Shown here: positions 1 through 5,203 of the stretch, one piece after another
Position numbering within the stretch: position 1 is the first letter of the stretch
How the letters are laid out: each line of letters opens with the position of its first letter
Assembly: GCA_027325475.1 (NCBI GenBank)
Contig: DAIEFO010000173.1
Location: 1-5,203 of the forward strand
DNA from: Desulfobacteraceae bacterium
GTDB lineage: Bacteria; Desulfobacterota; Desulfobacteria; Desulfobacterales; Desulfatirhabdiaceae
DNA length: 5,203 nt
Reading direction: 5' to 3'
Position numbers and translations under genes: made by a program
Notes under the pieces: generated by a model
The model's input: only the letters and a program-made list of their open reading frames with translations
The model's database searches: none
What the model was told of the DNA's origin: nothing

Positions 1-1514
1 TCGCACACCACCAATGGAATGGGCGTTGTTTCCAGAATGGTGCGTATCCACACTTCCTTTTCCCGGATCGCCCTTTCGGCTAGCATGCGCTCCGTCACAT
101 TACGACCGATCCCGCTGATGAAGACATCACCGTCGTCCGAACGGGTGATGGTACTGACATAGTCGATATAGATTTTTCGTTTGTTTTTAGTATAGCAGAC
201 AAAAACGCCCTGATGCCGCCCTGCCGCCCGCAACTGCGCCAGATATTCGACTTCAAAAAGATGCCGCAGTACCGGTTTCATGAAATCCGACACCACATGG
301 CCGACAAGTTCTTCCGGCGCATATTCAAAGAGGTCGGCCATCGCCCGGTTCACGCTCAGAAGTCTGCCGCTCATATCCTGCGTGTATATGAAATCGGACA
401 CGGAATCATAAATATCGCGCAGCCGTTTCTCCGATCGCTGCACCTGCTCCCGGCTTTGCCTCAACTCGGTTTCACGGGCACTGACGGCTTCCGCCATGAA
501 TTTAAAATCATCGGCCAGCCGCTCGATTTCCGGATAACCGCCAGGAAGACTCTCGATATGATAATCACCACAGGATATTTTCCGGGTCATATCTGTCAGA
601 CGCAGAAGCGGAGCCACCGCCCTTCTCAGGAAATATCCAAAAACGACCAGCACCGTAACTGCAATCGCGGCAATCACCGTCCAGAGCAGCCATTTTCCCT
701 GATGAATCACCGCAAAGGCTCTGTTCTCAGGCTGAACGATAATCAGCACCCACCCGGTCTGCGGTACAATGGCCACACTGCCGACCTGATTTTCCCCTTT
801 ATACCGGTATCGGAAAGAACCTTCCTCACCGGCCAGCCCATGCCGCACCATGCGAACGTCTTTCATGTTCACACGCTGGCTCACGGCAACCGGATCAGGG
901 CCGGCGATAACCGTTCCATCCCGATCCACCATCACTGCATAAGCGCCATTGGCATTAATGATTTCCTGAGTGATATCCTGCAATATCCCCAGATTCATGT
1001 CACCGACAACGATGCCGGATTGGAATGGAACCGCCAGACTGATAGCCAGACACCCTGACCGCGGAGACAGATATACATCAGACCATACCGGTACGCCGCC
1101 AGACATGGCTTTGCGGACAAACGGATACCCCGACATGTCGAGCCCTGTCTGCTCCTGCCGGAACGGCACCAGCGTTCTAACGATCCCTTTTGTATCCAGC
1201 AGTTTCAGGTTCTCAAAGAGGCTGTATTTCAGGAGCATCGCCTCCAGGCGGCTGTCAGGCTCAGAAGGCGCTTGCAAAGGCAGCGCTCCTGCCTGCTCCG
1301 CCGTGTATTCCAGAAGGGAGCGGTAGTCGCTCAGAAAGCGGTTCACTTCCCCGGACATGGCTTTAGCCATCAGAAAATTTCTGCCTGTAATTTCTTTTTC
1401 GAGGGTAACCGAAAAAAAATGCAGGAACGCTGTTCCGGCCAGCATCAGCGGCAGACATGCAGCCATCATAAAATAGGCGGTCAGGGTGCTTTTCAGCGTC
1501 GAACGAGCCGGCAT
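1..1514 (-). CDS. Membrane sensor protein with dCache, HAMP and PAS domains (C-terminus beyond the window)
   Basis: A membrane-bound signal-transduction receptor, probably a sensor histidine kinase or a PAS-containing output protein; the output domain lies beyond the left edge. I translated 504 codons of the minus strand without a stop. Seen in the sequence: TM helix 1 at about residues 11-34; a periplasmic dCache-type region at about 38-270, with stretches such as GLDMSGYPFVRKAMSGGVPV and LAISLAVPFQSGIVVGDMNL; TM helix 2 at about 275-296; HAMP at about 297-348; a short coiled linker (RQSREQVQRSEKRL); PAS 1 at about 362-476, ending in the PAC-like GIGRNVTERMLAERAI; and the start of a second PAS (TILETTPIPLVV) at about 490. 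The ATG at 1512-1514 is preceded by GGAG (1521-1524) with 6-nt spacing. It starts 3 bases after the stop of the binding-protein gene, so the two are probably translationally coupled. I do not see the R-x-W-Y amino-acid signature of dCache_1AA, so the ligand is unknown. Confidence 0.88.
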   Translation of the reverse strand, partial: MPARSTLKSTLTAYFMMAACLPLMLAGTAFLHFFSVTLEKEITGRNFLMAKAMSGEVNRFLSDYRSLLEYTAEQAGALPLQAPSEPDSRLEAMLLKYSLFENLKLLDTKGIVRTLVPFRQEQTGLDMSGYPFVRKAMSGGVPVWSDVYLSPRSGCLAISLAVPFQSGIVVGDMNLGILQDITQEIINANGAYAVMVDRDGTVIAGPDPVAVSQRVNMKDVRMVRHGLAGEEGSFRYRYKGENQVGSVAIVPQTGWVLIIVQPENRAFAVIHQGKWLLWTVIAAIAVTVLVVFGYFLRRAVAPLLRLTDMTRKISCGDYHIESLPGGYPEIERLADDFKFMAEAVSARETELRQSREQVQRSEKRLRDIYDSVSDFIYTQDMSGRLLSVNRAMADLFEYAPEELVGHVVSDFMKPVLRHLFEVEYLAQLRAAGRHQGVFVCYTKNKRKIYIDYVSTITRSDDGDVFISGIGRNVTERMLAERAIREKEVWIRTILETTPIPLVVC

Positions 1515-1517
1515 AGG

Positions 1518-1868
1518 TCACTCCAGAGTTTTGAATCTGCCATCGGCAACAGTGATCAGAAAAAACCGGCGTATGGGATCTCCGAAAGCATCGATCTCAA
1601 AATCTCCCTCAACGCCATGAAAACTTTTCTGCTTGAGGATCGTCGCTTTCAACATTTGGGGATCCAGGTTCTGCGACAAGGCGGCAAAAAGCACCTGAGC
1701 GGCGTCGTATGCAGCAACAGCCGCAAAGTCGGGATTCGCGCCGAATCTGGCCTCAAAACGCTTTTTAAATTGCGTGAAAGTATCTTTACGGGAATTCTGA
1801 TCATAAAACTGAGCGAACATGACGCCATCCGCCGCACGTCCGGCGCTTTGAATAAAATCCTGCGTCAT
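1518..1868 (-). CDS. C-terminal fragment of the substrate-binding protein
   Basis: 116 aa beginning MTQDFIQSAGRAADGVMFAQ. It matches the distal part of Peripla_BP_6 proteins: the segment after the W-A-x-T motif, then FKKRFEARFGANPDFAAVAA with YDAAQVLFAAL, and a short C-terminal beta region (KSFHGVEGDFEIDAFGDPIR, then RFFLITVADGRFKTLE). Its ATG overlaps the TGA of the upstream fragment as ATGA, a geometry that allows translational restart. However, there is no signal peptide and no clear ribosome-binding site, so any product would stay in the cytoplasm. I read it as the displaced end of the same gene rather than an independent gene. Its stop (1518-1520) lies 3 bases before the sensor start codon. 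Confidence 0.65.
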   Translation of the reverse strand: MTQDFIQSAGRAADGVMFAQFYDQNSRKDTFTQFKKRFEARFGANPDFAAVAAYDAAQVLFAALSQNLDPQMLKATILKQKSFHGVEGDFEIDAFGDPIRRFFLITVADGRFKTLE

Positions 1869-2683
1869 GGCCCATCCGCTGCAAAAAATGTGAAGGTCCG
1901 CGTTTCGCGGTGCAGTTGCTGACAGATCATACCGGCATCCAGGGCTCCGGCGGCAATCAGAACACCTTCACAACCGGATGTCGCCACCTCATGCGCCAGG
2001 CTGTCAAAATGCGTGCCAACCCCATGCGTGAAGGGAATGGTCGCGGTTACATGACCACCCATGCTTTCAAAACACGACTTGAAAGCATCGGCATAGTCTT
2101 CAGTATAGGTGCGATTTGCCATATCGCAAATGATCGCCATCCGGCTCACCCCCAGCCCCTTACGGGCATAATCGGCCAGTTTTTTGGGCTCTTCGGACAG
2201 AGCCGGCGTCACGCGGATAAAGTCATCGTCTTTGCCGCTCAGGAAGGTAGTGCTTACCGTAGGGCTGATCATTAAAACCCCTTTCTGGTTCATCAGCGGT
2301 ACGGCAGCCATGGCCATATCGCTGGTCATATGCCCGATGATGGCGACAACGCCTTTCTGAATCAGATCGTTATCCACCTGAACGGCTATTTCGGGATTCT
2401 GCTGGTCGTCCCGGACAATCAGTTCCACAGGACGGCCGTGAATGCCGCCCGCCGCATTGATTTCCTCCACCGCCAATGTCGCGCCATTTCTGCCGGAAGT
2501 TCCCAGATCGGAATATCGCCCGGTCAGACTGCCGGCAAATCCTATTTTCAATGGCGATTTTTCTTTGCCGCATCCTGCCACCAGCACTATCAGGACAGCC
2601 AGCATCCAGCAAAGCGCCGCCTGACGCAGCCCCTCATTCGATATAACTCTAACGTCCAATCCGGCATACCGTTTCATAGTCAT
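1865..2683 (-). CDS. N-terminal fragment of the substrate-binding lipoprotein (signal peptide and most of the ligand-binding fold)
   Basis: 272 aa. The chosen ATG (2681-2683) has an excellent Shine-Dalgarno GGAGG at 2690-2694 with 6-nt spacing; the in-frame ATG two codons later would be 12 nt away. A long n-region is followed by a hydrophobic stretch and the lipobox V-A-G-C with Cys38, so the mature protein should be a lipoprotein. After it come the family hallmarks: KIGFAGSLTGRYSDLGTSGR at about 45-64, GATLAVEEINAAGGIHGRPV at about 67-86, IVRDDQQNPEIAV, then VVAIIGHMTS and MNQKGVLMISPTVSTTFLSG, which line one lobe of the binding cleft. The second lobe is entered (GVSRMAIICDMANRTYTEDY, then GCEGVLIAAGALDAGMICQQ), but the fragment stops at FFAADGP before the final third. 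Alone it would probably not fold into a complete two-lobed protein. Confidence 0.75.
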   Translation of the reverse strand: MTMKRYAGLDVRVISNEGLRQAALCWMLAVLIVLVAGCGKEKSPLKIGFAGSLTGRYSDLGTSGRNGATLAVEEINAAGGIHGRPVELIVRDDQQNPEIAVQVDNDLIQKGVVAIIGHMTSDMAMAAVPLMNQKGVLMISPTVSTTFLSGKDDDFIRVTPALSEEPKKLADYARKGLGVSRMAIICDMANRTYTEDYADAFKSCFESMGGHVTATIPFTHGVGTHFDSLAHEVATSGCEGVLIAAGALDAGMICQQLHRETRTFTFFAADGP

Positions 2684-2819
2684 CTGTCACCTCCCATCAC
2701 ACAAACAGGTACGGCGCATGTATTCTCCGGCCATGCCGCGCGACGCAGCATGCGGACTTTTTAAGAAGCCGTCAACGGTTCATCCACAGAGAACAGGATA
2801 ATGGCATTGGATTTCAATG

Positions 2820-2846
2820 GTTATGCAGATTGTGGTCTTCTGTCAA
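2820..2846 (-). promoter_or_regulatory. Candidate sigma-70-type promoter for the binding-protein/sensor unit
   Basis: On the minus strand a perfect -35 hexamer TTGACA (2841-2846) is followed after 15 nt by CATAAC (2820-2825), four of six matches to the -10 consensus. The 15-nt spacer is shorter than ideal. The predicted transcript would have a leader of about 130 bases. The small inverted repeat at 2805-2819 would fall at the transcription start, a plausible operator position. This is pattern matching only. Confidence 0.3.
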
Positions 2847-2865
2847 GAAATTTCAGCGGTTGAGA

Positions 2866-2896
2866 GCAGCCGTTCTTTTACGGAAAGAACGGCTGC
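2866..2896. repeat. Perfect 13-bp inverted repeat with 5-nt loop
   Basis: The left arm GCAGCCGTTCTTT (2866-2878) is exactly complementary to the right arm AAAGAACGGCTGC (2884-2896), with TACGG between them. No gene ends just upstream on either strand, and neither side has a real T-tract (only GTTTC to the right), so an intrinsic terminator is unlikely to be its main role. It sits upstream of the candidate -35 of the leftward promoter and about 200 bases before yedE, consistent with an operator or a structured leader element. The repeat is certain; its function is inferred. Confidence 0.75.
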
Positions 2897-2975
2897 GTTT
2901 CAGTTCCCCGAAGGATATTCGAATACACTGGATACACCTGTCATCGTTTATCTTCATGAATCAAGCACATCAAAA

Positions 2976-3017
2976 TATAACTTTTATGAATTTGACATAT
3001 TCCATATATTTTAATAA
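2976..3017 (+). promoter_or_regulatory. AT-rich promoter-like zone upstream of yedE
   Basis: This stretch contains TATAAC (2976-2981), a perfect TTGACA (2992-2997), TATATT (3005-3010) and TAATAA (3012-3017). No -35/-10 pair has ideal spacing: TTGACA to TAATAA is 14 nt. The exact promoter therefore cannot be fixed, but transcription of the yedE operon most likely begins in or just after this zone, giving a leader of roughly 70-110 bases. Confidence 0.35.
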
Positions 3018-3096
3018 AGCCCTCAAATGGAAGGCATCCGATGGCTGTGATGTCTTTGGAACGACGCATCACTCAACGGCAACAAGGACAGGCAAC

Positions 3097-4182
3097 ATGA
3101 AACACAACTGGTTTTCTTCGACAGCGGGCGTGGCAACCGTAGGGGGCGTCATCGGCGTTCTGGCGGTTTTACTGCAACACTGGGGCAATCCACCCAATAT
3201 GGGTATCTGCGTGGCCTGTTTCGAACGGGATATCGCCGGCGGGCTGGGCCTTCACCGCGCGGCATTGGTGCAGTATCTGCGTCCGGAAATCATGGGCTTT
3301 GTGCTGGGCGCATTTCTGGCCGCGTTTCTCTTTAAAGAATTCAGACCACGCGGCGGATCGTCGCCATTAGTCCGCTATGTTCTGGGCGTTGTCGCCATGA
3401 TCGGCGCACTGGTGTTTTTAGGATGCCCCTGGCGTGTCATGCTGCGGCTGGCCGGCGGCGACGGAAACGCCATTTTCGGATTTCTGGGGCTGCTGGCCGG
3501 CGTATGGATCGGTACCCTCTTTTTTAAAAATGGATACACGCTGGGCAAAACCTCCGAACAGCACGCGGCATCCGGATGGATCCTGCCGCTGGTCATGATC
3601 GGTCTTCTGGCCCTCCGGCTGATCTTTCAACCCATAGAAGGCCAGGCCCAGTCCGGAATTCTGTGGTACAGCCTGAAAGGCCCCGGAGCCGCCCATGCGC
3701 CGCTGTACATATCACTGGTCATCAGCCTGGTTGTCGGATTTCTGGCGCAGCGCAGCCGCTTCTGCACGATGGGTGCGCTGCGGGATGTTATTCTCTTTCG
3801 CCAGATGCACTTGTTTTCCGGACTGATCGCGCTGCTTGCCGCCGCGCTGATCATGAATCTGCTGCTGGGTTCTTTCAAACCCGGATTCATCGGTCAACCC
3901 GTAGCCCATACCCAGGAATTATGGAATTTCGCGGGCATGGTCGTGGCCGGGCTGGCATTTGCTCTGGCGGGCGGCTGCCCCGGACGGCAGCTTTTCCTGT
4001 CCGGTGAAGGTGACAGTGATGCCGGACTGTTTGCTTTAGGTATGATCACTGGCGCCGCTATTTCCCATAATTTCGGACTTGCCAGTTCTCCGGACGGCAT
4101 CGGCCCTCACGGTATGGCGGCTGTTTTCATCGGCTTACTGATATCCATGGCCATTGGGTTCGGCCATTTGAAACGCAGCTAA
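3097..4182 (+). CDS. yedE: YedE family membrane protein, putative selenium (or sulfur) transporter
   Basis: 361 aa, a polytopic inner-membrane protein of the YeeE/YedE family, the branch linked to selenium metabolism. The family includes the thiosulfate importer TsuA (YeeE), in which conserved cysteines line the path; here uptake of a selenium or sulfur species is inferred. Seen in the sequence: many hydrophobic helices and two similar halves. The first half has GICVACFERD (37-46, Cys38 and Cys41) and LGCPWRVMLRLAGGD (108-122, Cys110). The second has QRSRFCTMGALRD (218-230, Cys223) and GGCPGRQLFLSGEGDSDAG (292-310, Cys294). The paired GCPxR motifs are the strongest signature. The frame is open back to 2830, but I chose the ATG at 3097: AAGGA (3084-3088) lies 8 nt upstream, the length suits the family, and the upstream extension is not membrane-like. 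It is the first gene of the rightward operon, and its stop lies beside the ribosome-binding site of the next gene. Confidence 0.9.
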   Translation: MKHNWFSSTAGVATVGGVIGVLAVLLQHWGNPPNMGICVACFERDIAGGLGLHRAALVQYLRPEIMGFVLGAFLAAFLFKEFRPRGGSSPLVRYVLGVVAMIGALVFLGCPWRVMLRLAGGDGNAIFGFLGLLAGVWIGTLFFKNGYTLGKTSEQHAASGWILPLVMIGLLALRLIFQPIEGQAQSGILWYSLKGPGAAHAPLYISLVISLVVGFLAQRSRFCTMGALRDVILFRQMHLFSGLIALLAAALIMNLLLGSFKPGFIGQPVAHTQELWNFAGMVVAGLAFALAGGCPGRQLFLSGEGDSDAGLFALGMITGAAISHNFGLASSPDGIGPHGMAAVFIGLLISMAIGFGHLKRS

Positions 4183-4196
4183 AGGAGGAATCTGTC

Positions 4197-4421
4197 ATGC
4201 CACATGAAGTTGACGCAAGAGGGCTTTCCTGCCCGCAACCCGTGCTGATGACCCTTCAGGCCATACAGTCCGCGGGAAACGATGATATCTGCATCCGTGT
4301 TGACAACAGCACCAGCTTTGAAAATGTATCCCGCGCCGCAACCGGCAAAGGCTGGCTCATTGCAAACGTTGAACAGAACGACGGCGAATACCGTGTGATG
4401 ATTCACAAGGGATTTGCATAA
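4197..4421 (+). CDS. TusA/SirA/YedF-family sulfur (selenium) carrier protein
   Basis: 74 aa, a single-domain cytoplasmic TusA-fold protein. The hallmark DARGLSCPQPVL (residues 6-17) carries the CPxP motif with Cys12, the residue that holds persulfide in TusA and, by analogy, may carry selenium here. The remainder (NSTSFENVSRAATGKGWLIA, then a C-terminal strand) completes the small alpha/beta fold. The start at 4197 has a near-perfect AAGGAGG (4182-4188) 8 nt upstream, and the gene lies 14 bases after yedE. Classical selenium-associated YedF proteins, as I recall them, are about 190 aa with a second C-terminal domain; that domain is absent here, so I do not assign the yedF symbol firmly. With YedE beside it, the likely role is to accept the imported chalcogen and relay it to a downstream enzyme. 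Confidence 0.9.
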   Translation: MPHEVDARGLSCPQPVLMTLQAIQSAGNDDICIRVDNSTSFENVSRAATGKGWLIANVEQNDGEYRVMIHKGFA

Positions 4422-4442
4422 AAAGAGCAGAACAGAAATATC

Positions 4443-4997
4443 ATGCGATTCTTCAAACATCGCGGCGCCAGCCGCTCATCCATATCCAGCCTCACGGGTA
4501 TTTCCGCCAGAGGCATACTGGTTTTCGATCATACGGGCGATGTCATTGCTGCGGAATCCTGCCTGAAAAATGCGGAAATGGATATCCGGGTCATGGGGCC
4601 TCCGCCGGATGTGCGCACCGGATGTGATCTGGTCATCGAATTTCCACTGATTTCAGAACTTGAAATTCAGCGTCTCCTCGACGCATCCGGAATTCAGCCG
4701 GTACAGATCGTTCCGCTTCAGGATGTGCTTCTGGAGCCGGTATCCCTGTTTCAGATCCGGCATATGGGGGATTATCTGATGGTTCGGGCCGCCAACATGA
4801 AGCTGACGATTCATAAACCCGACAGACGCATCGTCAACATTTCCGGCGGCGGATGCCCGGATGTTCCCTGGCTGGCGGAGCAATTGGTCGGCCAGACGTT
4901 GGGCAGCGCGCCATGTCCTCGATCCCTGGGAAAAACTTTGTGCGGATACGCCCTGCATCTGGCCTATGAGGAAATGAAGCACCAATGTCCTGGCTGA
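4443..4997 (+). CDS. DUF3343-domain protein with extra cysteine-containing C-terminal region, putative Se/S carrier
   Basis: 184 aa, probably cytoplasmic. Residues about 24-92 resemble DUF3343 (putative Se/S carrier-like): GILVFDHTGDVIAAESCLKN, then MGPPPDVRTGCDLVIEFP, where Cys61 sits at the position of the usual s-G-C-G motif. Residues about 93-184 form a second region that I do not recognise as a named family. It contains SGGGCPDVPWLAEQLVG (Cys138), SAPCPRS (Cys158) and KTLCGYALHLAYEE (Cys167). The start at 4443 is the only nearby ATG; it lacks a convincing Shine-Dalgarno, so translation may depend on coupling to the carrier gene 21 bases upstream. It lies in the same frame as that gene, with one TAA and seven codons between them. 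The role in selenium or sulfur handling is inferred from the domain and the neighbours. Confidence 0.78.
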   Translation: MRFFKHRGASRSSISSLTGISARGILVFDHTGDVIAAESCLKNAEMDIRVMGPPPDVRTGCDLVIEFPLISELEIQRLLDASGIQPVQIVPLQDVLLEPVSLFQIRHMGDYLMVRAANMKLTIHKPDRRIVNISGGGCPDVPWLAEQLVGQTLGSAPCPRSLGKTLCGYALHLAYEEMKHQCPG

Positions 4998-5203
4998 TTG
5001 TCGGCACCGTCCCCCGCCGTGATTTTCCGCTGGTACACCACCCGGCGGTTTTCCAGAACGGAGCACTGTCTGTGGATGGCCGCAACGTACCTGTCACCAG
5101 AGGAACACCAGCTCTGGCTGCCGCCGCCTGTCTGACCTGTCTGGAACTCAACATCACCCCTCCGGATGTTCTGCTGTGCGGCGATATCGGAGACGGCGAC
5201 GAC
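4985..5203 (+). CDS. Unrecognised protein, N-terminal part only (continues past the right edge)
   Basis: 73 codons are open to the edge. The ATG (4985-4987) overlaps the end of the DUF3343 gene by 13 bases in another frame, with GAGGA (4968-4972) 12 nt upstream; this packing is typical of operon genes. The translation starts MSWLIVGTVPRRDFPLVHHP, continues VPVTRGTPALAAAACLTCLE with a Cys-x-x-Cys (Cys49, Cys52), and reaches a hydrophobic strand DVLLCGDIGDGDD ending in an acidic, glycine-rich loop. That pattern (strand followed by G-D-I-G-D-G) suggests an alpha/beta enzyme with a phosphate- or metal-binding loop, but I cannot name the family. Its place suggests a role linked to YedE and the carrier proteins. 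Confidence 0.65.
   Translation, partial: MSWLIVGTVPRRDFPLVHHPAVFQNGALSVDGRNVPVTRGTPALAAAACLTCLELNITPPDVLLCGDIGDGDD

Larger units (their letters stand above)
1518..2683 (-). pseudogene. Leu/Ile/Val-type ABC transporter substrate-binding lipoprotein, split by a one-base frameshift
   Basis: Read as one locus this is a periplasmic binding protein of the Peripla_BP_6 (LivK-like) family, lipid-anchored outside the inner membrane, which binds amino acids or similar small ligands. The locus is 1166 bases, one short of a whole number of codons; with one base added it would encode 388 aa, a usual length for the family. The N-terminal 272 aa end at TGA (1865-1867), and the remaining 115 or so residues continue in the neighbouring frame. 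In that second frame the codons just before the junction read TGG GCC ATG ACG, giving W-A-M-T, which resembles the W-A-x-T motif I associate with this position in the family. A missing T would yield FFAADWAMTQDF; alternatively, restoring one T to the T6 run (1883-1888 on the opposite strand) would yield FFCSGWAMTQDF. It could be a real pseudogene or a sequencing or assembly error. No transporter permease or ATPase gene is adjacent in the window. Confidence 0.8.
2684..3096. other. Divergent intergenic region between the binding-protein/sensor unit and the yedE operon
   Basis: 413 bases without a supportable gene. Small reading frames here (for example 2817-3014) have no good ribosome-binding site and no recognisable family. 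The part near 2700-2760 is GC-rich, while 2960-3020 is markedly AT-rich, as expected of a promoter zone for the rightward operon. It contains a perfect 13-bp inverted repeat at 2866-2896, a smaller inverted repeat CATTG-N5-CAATG at 2805-2819, and a 6-bp leader hairpin GTGATG/CATCAC at 3047-3072. Confidence 0.7.

Noticed and set aside
213..1058. A long plus-strand reading frame of 281 aa opposite the sensor gene
   Set aside because: The minus-strand frame encodes clear dCache, HAMP and PAS sequence without a stop; the plus-strand product is His/Pro/Arg-rich and looks like an antisense shadow.
1865..1867. The TGA inside the binding-protein locus as a selenocysteine codon, suggested by the nearby selenium genes
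   Set aside because: Reading on in the same frame past the TGA does not give binding-protein sequence; the homology continues in the other frame, so a frameshift explains it.
1865..1888. Programmed ribosomal frameshifting at the binding-protein junction
   Set aside because: There is no canonical slippery heptamer that would shift into the needed frame at the W-A-M-T motif, and such regulation is not known to me in this family. The T6 run leaves a small possibility.
2802..2818. A sigma-54-like element (TGGCAT...TTCA) on the plus strand
   Set aside because: The essential GC of the -12 element is missing at the required distance.
2866..2900. The 13-bp hairpin as an intrinsic terminator
   Set aside because: No gene on either strand ends before it, and the following bases (GTTTC to the right, CTCTC to the left) do not form a U-tract.
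2817..3014. A 65-aa reading frame in the intergenic region
   Set aside because: It has no convincing ribosome-binding site and no family resemblance, and it overlaps the hairpin and promoter-like sequences.
2830..3096. An 89-residue N-terminal extension of YedE, as the frame is open from 2830
   Set aside because: The extension crosses the AT-rich promoter zone and the inverted repeat and resembles no YedE N-terminus. The ATG at 3097 has a good AAGGA and gives the usual family length.

Overview
The window looks like chromosomal DNA from an anaerobic, sulfate-reducer-like bacterium (Desulfobacterota). This is an inference from moderately high GC, a YedE/TusA/DUF3343 selenium-sulfur gene set, and the pairing of a Leu/Ile/Val-type binding lipoprotein with a large Cache-PAS sensor. 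I did not use any marker gene, so the taxonomic call is tentative.

Left half (1-2683, minus strand): a two-gene unit read leftwards. The first gene is a periplasmic amino-acid-type ABC substrate-binding lipoprotein (1518-2683). It is broken by an apparent one-base deletion near 1872-1888, which splits the reading frame in two. A sensor protein starts 3 bases after its stop codon (start codon 1512-1514). It has TM, dCache, TM, HAMP, PAS and the beginning of a second PAS, and is cut by the left edge of the window. No permease or ATPase gene is visible here, so the binding protein may serve the sensor rather than a transporter; this is inference.

Middle (2684-3096): a 413-base divergent intergenic region. 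It holds a perfect 13-bp inverted repeat, a candidate promoter towards the left, an AT-rich promoter-like zone towards the right, and the 5' leader of the rightward operon.

Right half (3097-5203, plus strand): a compact operon. It contains a YedE-family membrane protein of the selenium-metabolism type, a 74-aa TusA-family sulfur/selenium carrier with a CPxP motif, a DUF3343-type protein with an extra cysteine-containing C-terminal region, and the start of an unrecognised gene that overlaps it and runs off the right edge. Family knowledge suggests that YedE imports a selenium or sulfur species, and that the TusA-like and DUF3343 proteins pass the chalcogen on as cysteine-bound persulfide or selenide. 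The small gaps (14 and 21 bases) and the 13-base overlap support co-transcription. The carrier and the DUF3343 gene lie in the same reading frame, separated by one TAA stop and seven further codons.
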